64,000 bases of DNA from the NCBI RefSeq assembly GCF_003387355.1, contig NZ_QUNH01000001.1, positions 444,023 to 508,022 of the forward strand. The letters run 5' to 3'. The position numbers and the translations under genes are program-made. The stretch's first letter is position 1, and each line of letters opens with the position of its first letter. The notes below the pieces were generated by a model. It was given only the letters and a program-made list of their open reading frames with translations. It had not been told where the DNA came from and ran no database searches. Source of the stretch: Winogradskyella sediminis (GTDB lineage Bacteria > Bacteroidota > Bacteroidia > Flavobacteriales > Flavobacteriaceae). Shown here piece by piece: positions 19,280-26,856 of this stretch.

Positions 19280-19326
19280 GTTTTATTAAAACTATTCGGC
19301 AATTACAGAAGAGTTAAATATATTAC

Positions 19327-19362
19327 AGACCTTATATCTTTAAATTTATAAGGTCTTTTTTT
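19327..19362 (+). terminator. Terminator hairpin abutting the tex start codon
   Basis: AGACCTTATA (19327-19336) pairs with TATAAGGTCT (19347-19356) across a 10-base loop and is followed by seven T (19356-19362). The T tract ends directly at the ATG of the next gene (19363). It has every hallmark of an intrinsic terminator for the OmpA gene, but leaves no room for a separate leader or ribosome-binding site for tex. Confidence 0.85.
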
Positions 19363-21483
19363 ATGATGATAAAATATATAGTTAAGCGTACCCAATTAGC
19401 CGAAAAAAAAGTAAAAAGCACCATTCAACTACTAAATGATGACTGTACTATTCCTTTTATTTCGCGCTACAGAAAAGAAGTCACAGGGAATTTAGATGAA
19501 ATACAGATTGCTGATATTGTTAAATACAAAGAGTTATTTGAAGCTTTAGAAAAGCGAAAAATCGCCATTTTAAAAGCTCTAGAAGACCAAGGGGTTTTAA
19601 CCGAAGCCTTAAAACAAAAAATTGAGAATACGCAAGACCTCACCACACTTGAAGATCTGTATTTGCCTTTCAAGAAAAAAAGGAAAACAAAAGCCGAAAC
19701 TGCTCGTAAAAATGGCTTAGAGCCCTTGGCTAAAATCATCATGAGCCAAAAGGCTAATGATGTTGAATCTATTGCCTATAAATATGTAAAAGGAGATCTT
19801 TCATCCGTTGAAGAGGCTTTAGAAGGTGCCAGGCATATAATTGCCGAGTGGCTAAACGAACGTACCGATATAAGAAATAATCTACGTCATCAATTAGAAC
19901 GTTATGCTCAAATTTCAACAAAAGTTATTAAAACTAAAAAAGACGATGAAAAAGCACAAAAGTTTAGAGATTACTTTGACTGGTCAGAATCGTTAAATCG
20001 CATTCCATCGCACAGATTACTCGCCATTTTAAGAGCAGAAAGCGAAGGTTTTATCCGCATTAAAATTGAAACTGACGACATACGCGCGTTGGAACATATA
20101 GATAATAGAATCATTAGAAGTAAAAATGCTTGTGCAGACCAAATTGAATTAGCCATTTCTGATGCTTATAAGCGTTTATTATTTCCGTCGTTGAGTAAAG
20201 AAACCCTCAACAATGCTAAGGAAAAAGCCGATGATGCCGCAATCACAGTATTTGCTAAAAATCTAAAGCAGTTGTTGTTAGGGTCTCCATTAGGTGAAAA
20301 ACGCGTGTTAGCAATCGATCCTGGGTTTAGATCGGGTTGTAAAATCGTGTGTTTAGATGCCCAAGGCGCATTAAAACACAACGAAACCATTTATCCACAC
20401 GCTCCAAAAAATGATAGTATTGGAGCTATAAAAAAGATTTCATCTTTAGCCGAAGCTTATAAAATTGAAGCCATTGCGATTGGAAACGGAACAGCATCAA
20501 GAGAAACAGAAGCCTTAATTCGTAAAATTCAGTTTAAAAACGAGATTCAGGTGTTTGTAGTTAGTGAAGCTGGTGCAAGTATTTATTCAGCTTCAACAAT
20601 TGCACGTGAAGAATTCCCTGATTATGACGTTACGGTTAGAGGTTCGGTTTCTATTGGACGACGACTACAAGATCCGTTAGCGGAACTAGTAAAAATTGAT
20701 GCTAAGTCTATAGGAGTTGGCCAATATCAGCACGATGTAGATCAGACTAAATTGCAAAAACAATTGGATATAGTAGTTGAGTATTGTGTGAATGCGGTTG
20801 GTGTTAATATTAATTCGGCAAGCACGTCATTATTAAGTTATGTTTCGGGAATAGGGCCTAAATTGGCTGAAAATATTTTTGAATACAGAACAGAACACGG
20901 TGTTTTTAAATCTCGAAAAGACATTTTAAAAGTGCCACGATTAGGAGACAAAGCTTTTGAACAAAGTGCTGCTTTCTTAAGAATAAAAGGAGCTAAAAAT
21001 CCTTTAGATGATTCGGCTGTGCATCCAGAACGCTATGCAATTGTAAAACAAATGGCAAAAGATGAAGGGATTTCGCTTCAAGATTTAATTGGAAATAAAA
21101 CCACGCTTAAAAAGATAGATTTAAAAAAATATGTTTCTGAAAGTGTTGGTTTATTAACGCTTCAAGACATCATTACTGAGCTTGAAAAACCAGGTTTAGA
21201 CATCAGAGAAACAGCAAAAGTATTCACTTTCAACCAAAACATAAAAACCATTACCGATTTACATGAAGGACAATTATTACCAGGAATCGTTAATAACATT
21301 ACCAATTTTGGTTGTTTTGTAGATGTTGGAATTAAGGAAAGTGGCTTAATTCACGTGTCCAATTTATCGGATAGCTTTGTAAAAGATGTTAATGAACATG
21401 TGCATTTGCACCAGCAAATTATTGTGAAGGTTTTGGAGGTAGATGTGGCACGGAAACGGATTCAGCTTAAATTGCATAAGTGA
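19363..21483 (+). CDS. tex: Tex-family S1 RNA-binding transcription accessory protein
   Basis: A 706-residue Tex/YhgF homologue. The N-terminal helical region holds the signature TIPFISRYRKEVTGNLDE, the YqgF-like nuclease-fold domain (about 325-450) includes RVLAIDPGFRSGCKIV and VVSEAGASIYSAS, the helix-hairpin-helix domain contains NINSASTSLLSYVSGIGPKLA, and the C-terminal S1 domain begins near GQLLPGIVNNITNFGCF (about 630-700). Tex binds nucleic acid and affects transcription/RNA metabolism. The start may be 19363 or the adjacent ATG at 19366. The gene overlaps the next by one base (TGATG). Confidence 0.93.
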   Translation: MMIKYIVKRTQLAEKKVKSTIQLLNDDCTIPFISRYRKEVTGNLDEIQIADIVKYKELFEALEKRKIAILKALEDQGVLTEALKQKIENTQDLTTLEDLYLPFKKKRKTKAETARKNGLEPLAKIIMSQKANDVESIAYKYVKGDLSSVEEALEGARHIIAEWLNERTDIRNNLRHQLERYAQISTKVIKTKKDDEKAQKFRDYFDWSESLNRIPSHRLLAILRAESEGFIRIKIETDDIRALEHIDNRIIRSKNACADQIELAISDAYKRLLFPSLSKETLNNAKEKADDAAITVFAKNLKQLLLGSPLGEKRVLAIDPGFRSGCKIVCLDAQGALKHNETIYPHAPKNDSIGAIKKISSLAEAYKIEAIAIGNGTASRETEALIRKIQFKNEIQVFVVSEAGASIYSASTIAREEFPDYDVTVRGSVSIGRRLQDPLAELVKIDAKSIGVGQYQHDVDQTKLQKQLDIVVEYCVNAVGVNINSASTSLLSYVSGIGPKLAENIFEYRTEHGVFKSRKDILKVPRLGDKAFEQSAAFLRIKGAKNPLDDSAVHPERYAIVKQMAKDEGISLQDLIGNKTTLKKIDLKKYVSESVGLLTLQDIITELEKPGLDIRETAKVFTFNQNIKTITDLHEGQLLPGIVNNITNFGCFVDVGIKESGLIHVSNLSDSFVKDVNEHVHLHQQIIVKVLEVDVARKRIQLKLHK

Positions 21484-22385
21484 TGTTAAAAATAGCTTTT
21501 CACCCAATATACAGACACTATTTACCTGCAGGACATCGATTCCCTATGGAAAAGTACGAGCTACTACCAGAGCAATTATTGCATGAAGGCACTTGTAGTC
21601 ATCCTAACTTTTTTGAACCAGAAATACCTAACGATAAATATATTCTTGCGGTCCATGACCCAGAATATTATTACGATTTAGTTAATCTCACACTCAATCA
21701 GCGAGCTGCCAGAAAAATAGGCTTTCCTTTAAGTCGCACTTTAGTAGAACGTGAAATACGAATTACAGATGGCACCATAAAAGCGAGTGAATTTGCTTTA
21801 CAACATGGCATTGCCATGAATATTGCAGGTGGCACACATCATGCCTTTACCAATCGTGGAGAAGGGTTTTGTATGCTTAATGACCAAGCCATCGGAGCGC
21901 GTTATCTTCAACATAAAGGTCTCGTTGATAAAATTTTAATTGTCGATTTAGATGTGCACCAAGGCAATGGCACAGCAGAAATTTTTCAAAATGACGATTC
22001 GGTTTTTACCTTTTCTATGCATAGCAAAAGCAATTATCCATTTAAAAAAGAAACCAGTAATCTAGATATCGCTCTAGAAAATGACACTAACGACTCCGCC
22101 TATTTAAACCTTTTAAAAGACACCTTACCAAATCTTATAGCGCAACAGCAACCAGATTTTATTTATTATTTGTGCGGTGTAGATGTCATTAAAACCGACA
22201 AATTAGGAAAACTAGGCTTAACTTTAGAAGGCTGTAAAGCCAGAGACCGTTTTGTTTTAGAGCAATGTAAATTAAATCAAATCCCAGTAATGTGCAGCAT
22301 GGGAGGCGGTTATTCTCCAGACATTAAAACCATTGTAACTGCCCATGCCAATACGTTTCGCACAGCACAAGACATTTACTTTTAG
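21483..22385 (+). CDS. Histone-deacetylase-superfamily amidohydrolase
   Basis: A 300-residue zinc-dependent deacetylase of the HDAC/acetoin-utilisation superfamily. Visible active-site residues are the His pair in GGTHHAF (H119/H120), the zinc ligands in DLDVHQGNG (D155/D157/H159) and CGVDVIKTDKLG for the third ligand region. Bacterial members deacetylate small acetylated amines or proteins; the substrate here is unknown. The ATG at 21483 shares its A with the tex stop (TGATG), which suggests translational coupling. A GTG at 21480 is a poorer alternative. Confidence 0.88.
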   Translation: MLKIAFHPIYRHYLPAGHRFPMEKYELLPEQLLHEGTCSHPNFFEPEIPNDKYILAVHDPEYYYDLVNLTLNQRAARKIGFPLSRTLVEREIRITDGTIKASEFALQHGIAMNIAGGTHHAFTNRGEGFCMLNDQAIGARYLQHKGLVDKILIVDLDVHQGNGTAEIFQNDDSVFTFSMHSKSNYPFKKETSNLDIALENDTNDSAYLNLLKDTLPNLIAQQQPDFIYYLCGVDVIKTDKLGKLGLTLEGCKARDRFVLEQCKLNQIPVMCSMGGGYSPDIKTIVTAHANTFRTAQDIYF

Positions 22386-22432
22386 AGTTAATTTCTAAAG
22401 AAGAAAAGCTTCAAAACTGATTTAACTATGCT

Positions 22433-22440
22433 TATATTTG
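22433..22440 (+). promoter_or_regulatory. Putative -7 element (TATATTTG) for ferritin
   Basis: TATATTTG matches TAnnTTTG and ends 18 bp before the ferritin ATG at 22459. It overlaps the TTG at 22438, which therefore should not be the start codon. Confidence 0.6.
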
Positions 22441-22458
22441 TTTAAAACACTACAAATT

Positions 22459-22977
22459 ATGTTATCAAAGTCTATTGAAGCGGCATTAAACAAGCAAATA
22501 AGAATCGAGGCAGAATCCTCACAAGCCTATTTAGCCATGGCTATTTGGGCCGAAGTAAAAGGCTTAGAAGGTATTTCTAATTTTATGTACAGCCAATCTG
22601 ATGAGGAACGTGAACACATGTTAAAGCTGGTAAAGTTTATTAATGAACGTGGCGGCCACGCACATGTATCTGAACTTAAAGCACCAAGTGTAACCTTTTC
22701 TTCATATAAAGCTATGTTTGAAAAACTTTTGGAACACGAAATTTTTGTCTCCGAAAGCATTAACGAACTAGTACACATCTCATTACAAGAAAAAGATTAT
22801 GCCACCCATAACTTTTTACAATGGTACGTATCTGAGCAAATTGAAGAAGAAGCTATGGCTAGAACCATCTTGGATAAAGTAAAGATGATTGGAGATGATA
22901 AAGGTGGATTGTATTTATTTGATAGAGACATACAACAATTAACTGTAAGTTCAGCAGCTGACACTCCTGAAAACTAA
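22459..22977 (+). CDS. Ferritin (non-haem, FtnA-like)
   Basis: Iron-storage ferritin, 172 residues from the ATG at 22459. The ferroxidase ligands fall where expected for FtnA: E17 (IRIEAESSQAYLAMA), E50 and H53 (EEREHMLKL), with further acidic residues in SEQIEEEAMAR. There is no haem-ligand Met at the bacterioferritin position as far as I can judge. It is a single gene with its own promoter. The short Ala/Pro-rich tail SSAADTPEN is unremarkable. Confidence 0.92.
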   Translation: MLSKSIEAALNKQIRIEAESSQAYLAMAIWAEVKGLEGISNFMYSQSDEEREHMLKLVKFINERGGHAHVSELKAPSVTFSSYKAMFEKLLEHEIFVSESINELVHISLQEKDYATHNFLQWYVSEQIEEEAMARTILDKVKMIGDDKGGLYLFDRDIQQLTVSSAADTPEN

Positions 22978-23062
22978 AATGTTAAAGATTTATTTAGATT
23001 AAATACAAATAACTATTTTTGCTCTTAATACTTACAACCTCCCTTTAAAGAGGAAACTAAAG

Positions 23063-23239
23063 ATGGGTAAAAAGAAGAAAAATAAAAAGTTAAAAAAAGA
23101 ACGCTTAAAAATACTTGAGGCCTCTGGTGTAGAAGCCCTAGGTAAAGTAAAATCCAAGTGTTGTAAAAAATATAAGAAAGCGGAAAATAAGCGCTGTAAA
23201 AAATGCCCTTGCTTTGATTTACTAAAAAAAGTAGCTTAA
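23063..23239 (+). CDS. Small basic Cys-rich protein, 58 aa
   Basis: An unannotated short frame from ATG 23063 to TAA 23237-23239. It starts with MGKKKKNKKLKKERLK and ends with a compact cluster of five cysteines (KCCKKYKK...RCKKCPCF), strongly suggesting a metal-binding (zinc or iron-sulfur) knuckle. I recall similar Lys/Cys-rich small proteins in flavobacterial genomes, but know no function. A purine-rich stretch (AAAGAGGAAAC) precedes the ATG. Coding character is supported by the even spacing of Cys and Lys codons through the whole frame. Confidence 0.7.
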   Translation: MGKKKKNKKLKKERLKILEASGVEALGKVKSKCCKKYKKAENKRCKKCPCFDLLKKVA

Positions 23240-23338
23240 ATATATTACGAACTTCAAACCTGTATAAGATTTATAATCCAGAAACAGTAACCGATAAGGT
23301 TGCTGTTTTTGTTTTTTTAGTACTTTAGAAACTTAATA

Positions 23339-23875
23339 TGCGTTCTACTTATACTAATAACAGCTTGTAAAAGCGAAACATCAACTAGAATACAACAAGA
23401 AAAATCCATAGACAAATCCGTTTATGAGATATGGCAAGCATACCTCAAATCCCATCCCGAGTTGCCACAAGACGAGCTTCCTGAATCTTGGTATTTCCAT
23501 GATAATAGGGACGATGCAAATCGCTTAGCTGCATTGGTTTTAAGTGGAAAAAAGAAAGCGAGTTCAGGCCTATATACCTGGTATAAGGATGCTAATGCAG
23601 ATTTACCTAAAATAGGCACTAAACATATTGTAACCAATTTTAATGGCGCTGCAAAAGCTATCATTGAAATTACAAAAGTAGATACTATTCCCTTTAATAA
23701 GATTCCTAAAAGCTATGCTGCTTTAGATATGGGCATCTCAACTAATCCGTTACAAAAATGGAAAAAAGCACATTGGGACTTTTTTACAAGTTCTATGGTA
23801 GAAAGTGGTGAAACACCTACTGAAGATATGCTCATCGTTTGTGAAGAATTTAAAACTATTTGGCCAGAAAAGTGA
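23339..23875 (+). pseudogene. ASCH-domain lipoprotein gene with a start-region frameshift
   Basis: The ASCH-like domain (FHDNRDDANRLAALVLSGKK ... ADLPKIGTKHIVTNFNG) is complete in the frame ending at 23875. The frame stays open upstream to a stop at 23318 and encodes a clear lipoprotein signal (VLLILITACKSETS, lipobox ITAC) just before it. No ATG, GTG or TTG lies in that frame ahead of the signal. The nearest ATG (23338) is one base out of frame and gives only MRSTYTNNSL. One lost base near 23341 explains this. A TTG at 23462 could still give a cytoplasmic ASCH protein. ASCH domains bind RNA or nucleosides; the role here is unknown. Confidence 0.7.
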
Positions 23876-24019
23876 GAATGTTTCATGACATCTAAAAAGC
23901 TTCAAAATACACCTTTTGTAATAAATTTAAAAGTAAGAAGTTTTTTCGCTGAACTACAAAATTATAGCATTCGTATCCTTGTTTTGTAATTTTTTGGTTT
24001 GTTATGAGACTCAGTAGCT

Positions 24020-24862
24020 ATGACTCATACATTTAAAGAATTTTCAACAAATGCTATTTTCAATATTGGAAATGAAACCGATCTTCTCCCCTTTTCAAAA
24101 GGAAAACAGTGTGAGTTATATACGTTTATTTGGGCAAAATCTGAAGCGATCGATCTCGTTATTGATAATGTACCTTTTACTGTTCCGCCACATAGTATTT
24201 TAGCCTTAACGCCTATTCAATATCTTCAATACAACAGTGGTAATGACATTATAATCTATCAATTTAATAGTGAATTTTACTGTATTAAAGATCACGACCA
24301 AGAGGTAAGTTGTGTAGGCATTCTCTTTTTTGGAAATACTAATATTCCTGTGATTCATTTAGACAAAACCGAACAACAAAAGTATAAAACCTTACACGAC
24401 GTTTTTATAGACGAATTGGATACTAAAGATAATATACAAGCTGAAATGCTTAGAATGCTAATGGCACGGTTTATTATTAAAAGTACACGTTTATTAAAAG
24501 CTAAAGAAGGGATTGTGTCCTCTCCTAAAAGCTCTAAAGTCGATTTACTAAGAACCTTTAATTTTTTAGTAGAACAACATTTTAAAACCGAACACAGTGT
24601 TGCGTTTTATGCTGAAAAATTATTTAAATCACCCAAGACCTTATCTAATAATTTTGCCAAATTAAACCAAAGTCCTCTACAAATTATTCATAATCGTATT
24701 GTATTAGAAACGCAACGACAATTAGTGTACACAGATAAAACAACTAAAGAAATTGCATACGATATCGGTTTTGAAGACGCTTCCCACTTAAGTCGCTTAT
24801 TTAAAAAAATGACTTCGATGTCTCCTTCAGATTACAAAAAACGTTTAAAAAGCTCTAGTTAG
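24020..24862 (+). CDS. AraC-family transcriptional regulator
   Basis: A 280-residue regulator with an N-terminal cupin-like sensor half (about 1-140) and a C-terminal AraC double helix-turn-helix (about 180-275). The latter shows SVAFYAEKLFKSPKTLSNNF and the second-helix signature EIAYDIGFEDASHLSRLFKKMTS. The ligand is unknown. Its stop codon touches the first of two copies of a 26-bp box placed in front of the following promoters, so it is the natural candidate to control the small gene, the AhpD-like gene and the cupredoxin-like gene downstream. Confidence 0.9.
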   Translation: MTHTFKEFSTNAIFNIGNETDLLPFSKGKQCELYTFIWAKSEAIDLVIDNVPFTVPPHSILALTPIQYLQYNSGNDIIIYQFNSEFYCIKDHDQEVSCVGILFFGNTNIPVIHLDKTEQQKYKTLHDVFIDELDTKDNIQAEMLRMLMARFIIKSTRLLKAKEGIVSSPKSSKVDLLRTFNFLVEQHFKTEHSVAFYAEKLFKSPKTLSNNFAKLNQSPLQIIHNRIVLETQRQLVYTDKTTKEIAYDIGFEDASHLSRLFKKMTSMSPSDYKKRLKSSS

Positions 24863-24926
24863 GAAAAATTGACATGTCTTAGGGCAAATTCTTCATTTTA
24901 ATACACCTCTTGCTCGCGCATCTTTG
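24862..24926 (+). promoter_or_regulatory. 26-bp operator-like box and promoter, copy 1
   Basis: A box at 24862-24887 (core TGACATGTCTTAGGGCAA) is followed after exactly 28 bp by GCGCATCTTTG (24916-24926), whose CATCTTTG resembles the Bacteroidota -7 element. It is 23/26 identical to the copy at 25118 with the same 28-bp spacing. The arrangement resembles an activator site upstream of a weak promoter; the adjacent AraC protein is the likely binder (inference). Confidence 0.75.
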
Positions 24927-24952
24927 CATTGTAATATTAAAACAATAATAAG

Positions 24953-25105
24953 ATGAAACTAAAAATCAAATCTATATTTAATCTCATAGAGATATTTGCA
25001 AACAGTCCAAAAAAAATAGGTAACACTATTAATACAAAAACGCATTGCGAACAAAAACACCTTCACGATTTTTATTGTGATGCCGAAAAGCCATTTGTAA
25101 GCTAA
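24953..25105 (+). CDS. Small hypothetical protein, 50 aa
   Basis: A short frame from ATG 24953 to TAA 25103-25105, with a basic, hydrophobic start (MKLKIKSIFNLIEIFANSPK) and a C-terminal part with two Cys and three His (HCEQKHLHDFYC). It sits 26 bp behind the first copy of the AraC-linked promoter and before the second, so it is probably transcribed and co-regulated. No family is recognised. It could alternatively be a leader RNA with a chance frame. Confidence 0.45.
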   Translation: MKLKIKSIFNLIEIFANSPKKIGNTINTKTHCEQKHLHDFYCDAEKPFVS

Positions 25106-25117
25106 AATACACCAAAG

Positions 25118-25182
25118 GGAAAAAATGACATGCTTTAGGGCAATACTAGCATGTTTTCTCACGGTGTTATAGCGCAACTTTG
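25118..25182 (+). promoter_or_regulatory. 26-bp operator-like box and promoter, copy 2
   Basis: The box at 25118-25143 (core TGACATGCTTTAGGGCAA) precedes GCGCAACTTTG (25172-25182) by 28 bp, exactly as in copy 1. The sequence between the conserved blocks is not similar to copy 1, so conservation is restricted to the box and the -7 region. It drives the AhpD-like gene starting 66 bp further on. Confidence 0.78.
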
Positions 25183-25248
25183 TACTCACCAAATATAACA
25201 ACAACTAAATAAATAACCTGAACATATTTCAGAACAAACATTTACATT

Positions 25249-25800
25249 ATGAATACTACATTTAATATTCCGACTAAAGAAGACGTTAACAGTACCAACC
25301 AAGCTATTTTCGACAACCTAAATAAAACTTTAGGCTTTGTCCCAAATCTATATGCCACTTACGCGCACAGTGATACAGCTTTAGAAAATTATTTGAATTT
25401 CGCCAATGCAAAAACGTCCTTATCTGCAAAAGAAAAAGAGGTCGTTAACTTAGCAGTAAGTGAAGTTAATAATTGTATTTACTGTCTCTCTGCTCACACT
25501 GCAATTGCCAAAATGAATGGTTTTAACGATCAACAAATATTAGAATTACGAGCAGGTTTTTCTTCGATAAACAGCAAATTTGATGCTCTAGCTAAATTAG
25601 CTAAAAACATCACTGAAAACAGAGGAAAAACAGATACAGAGGCATTAGAACTTTTCTTCAATGCTGGTTATACTACAGGAAATTTAATCGACACCATTGC
25701 TTTAGTTGGAGAAAAAACCATCTCTAATTATATACATAGCACAACCCAAGTACCTGTAGATTTTCCTTTAGCACAACCATTAGAATTAGAAACTTTATAA
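25249..25800 (+). CDS. AhpD-like / carboxymuconolactone decarboxylase-family protein
   Basis: A 183-residue member of the CMD/AhpD family. The peroxidase-type redox signature is intact: NNCIYCLSAHTAIAK, with C76, C79 and H83 in the CxxCxxxH spacing of AhpD-like alkylhydroperoxidases. It is probably a thiol-dependent peroxide-reducing or stress protein. It follows the second copy of the AraC-linked promoter and precedes the cupredoxin-like gene by 27 bp, suggesting a stress-response pair. Confidence 0.87.
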   Translation: MNTTFNIPTKEDVNSTNQAIFDNLNKTLGFVPNLYATYAHSDTALENYLNFANAKTSLSAKEKEVVNLAVSEVNNCIYCLSAHTAIAKMNGFNDQQILELRAGFSSINSKFDALAKLAKNITENRGKTDTEALELFFNAGYTTGNLIDTIALVGEKTISNYIHSTTQVPVDFPLAQPLELETL

Positions 25801-25827
25801 TTAATAATAATTTAAAATTAAAAACAA

Positions 25828-26211
25828 ATGAAAACTATCGTAGCCATTGTAGCGTTCGCATTAACCTTTACTTTAACAGGGCATGCACAAGACCACATGA
25901 AAACTAAAGCGACAACCGTATCTTTAGAACAAACAAAAGGAGCATTTACCGAAAAATCAGTGACCTTAGAAGAAGGAGATTACATTTTTGAAATATCTAA
26001 CAACAACGTTGGGCACCAAGTTGGTTTTGTATTAGTCCCTAAAGGAAAAGATGCCACTAAACCCGAAAATCATATTAAAACGGCATACGTGACCAAAGCT
26101 GTAGAAAATAACACTAAGGCCTCTAGTAACGTGACCACCTTAACCAAGGGAGAATATGTCTATTTCTGTCCATTAAATCCTACACCTCAATACACATTAA
26201 CAGTCGAGTAA
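25828..26211 (+). CDS. Secreted cupredoxin-like protein with incomplete copper site
   Basis: A 127-residue exported protein (signal peptide ending GHAQ) with a plastocyanin/cupredoxin-like beta-sandwich. The first His (H63 in VGHQVGF) and the Cys (C114 in YFCPLNPTPQYTL) of a type I copper site are at the right places. The downstream His and Met of the usual C-x(2-4)-H-x(2-4)-M loop are missing, so it may bind no copper or bind it differently. Co-transcribed with the AhpD-like gene; ends at a strong terminator. Confidence 0.75.
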   Translation: MKTIVAIVAFALTFTLTGHAQDHMKTKATTVSLEQTKGAFTEKSVTLEEGDYIFEISNNNVGHQVGFVLVPKGKDATKPENHIKTAYVTKAVENNTKASSNVTTLTKGEYVYFCPLNPTPQYTLTVE

Positions 26212-26231
26212 ATTACACTGATTAATACTAT

Positions 26232-26263
26232 AAAAAAAGAGCAGCCATAAGGCTGCTCTTTTT
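26232..26263. terminator. Bidirectional intrinsic terminator
   Basis: AAAAAGAGCAGCC (26234-26246) pairs perfectly with GGCTGCTCTTTTT (26251-26263) across a four-base loop, between the convergent cupredoxin-like and ssb genes. Both strands carry the T tract. Confidence 0.94.
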
Positions 26264-26288
26264 AGTTTATATAAATTGAGATTACGGA

Positions 26289-26621
26289 TTATTTGCCTAA
26301 CATTAAAAGTTCGTTGCAAACCACTTCCGTAATATAGCGTTTTATACCATCCTTATCTTCCCAAGATCTCGAAGTTAACTTCCCTTCTATGGCTACTTCT
26401 TTACCTTTTGTAACAAATTTTTCAATAATCTGAGCCGTTTTCCCCCAAGCTACAACATTGTGCCATTGCGTATCTGTAATCTTTTCGCCCTGTGCATTTT
26501 TATAACTATCGTTTGTCGCAATAGAAAATTTTGCTAGGATTTTTCCGGATTCAAAATTGGTGATTTCTGGGTCTTGTCCTAAGTTACCAATCAACTGTAC
26601 TTTGTTTTTAAGTGTGTTCAT
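26289..26621 (-). CDS. ssb: Single-stranded DNA-binding protein, short form
   Basis: The product has a complete OB-fold (MNTLKNKVQLIGNLGQDPE, WHNVVAWGKTAQIIEKFV, KEVAIEGKLTSRSWEDKDG) but is only 110 residues long and ends VVCNELLMLGK. The disordered linker and the acidic DDxPF tip that recruits partner proteins are absent. This suggests a secondary SSB used in competence, recombination or a mobile element rather than the replicative copy. It borders the cassette array. Confidence 0.9.
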   Translation of the reverse strand: MNTLKNKVQLIGNLGQDPEITNFESGKILAKFSIATNDSYKNAQGEKITDTQWHNVVAWGKTAQIIEKFVTKGKEVAIEGKLTSRSWEDKDGIKRYITEVVCNELLMLGK

Positions 26622-26832
26622 AATTTCTAAATTTTAATGGTTAAACAGTTAATACTATCGAGTTCTTATGTTTCGACACTGCAAATATGAGATGACCTCC
26701 AAGCACTATACGGTAGTTACCCTTTTACATACGTTTGTAAATATTTGTTTTCGTTTGAAAATGACTAATTGTTGATATTCTTTGGTTTTGTTGTATTTTA
26801 GAGAACACTATTTGAAGTTTTGATAATGGATA

Positions 26833-26839
26833 GTTGGCA
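26833..26839 (+). other. Lone right core site (GTTGGCA) at the left edge of the array
   Basis: GTTGGCAGTA at 26833 is the perfect reverse complement of TACTGCCAAC, the left core at the end of the first cassette (28474-28483). No palindrome precedes it, so it is either what remains of a deleted attC or an attI-like insertion point. The rest of the 235-bp gap after ssb (26622-26832) shows only a possible ssb promoter and a small TTTACA/TGTAAA inverted repeat near 26733. Confidence 0.6.
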
Positions 26840-26856
26840 GTAATTAAAAAAAAGAT

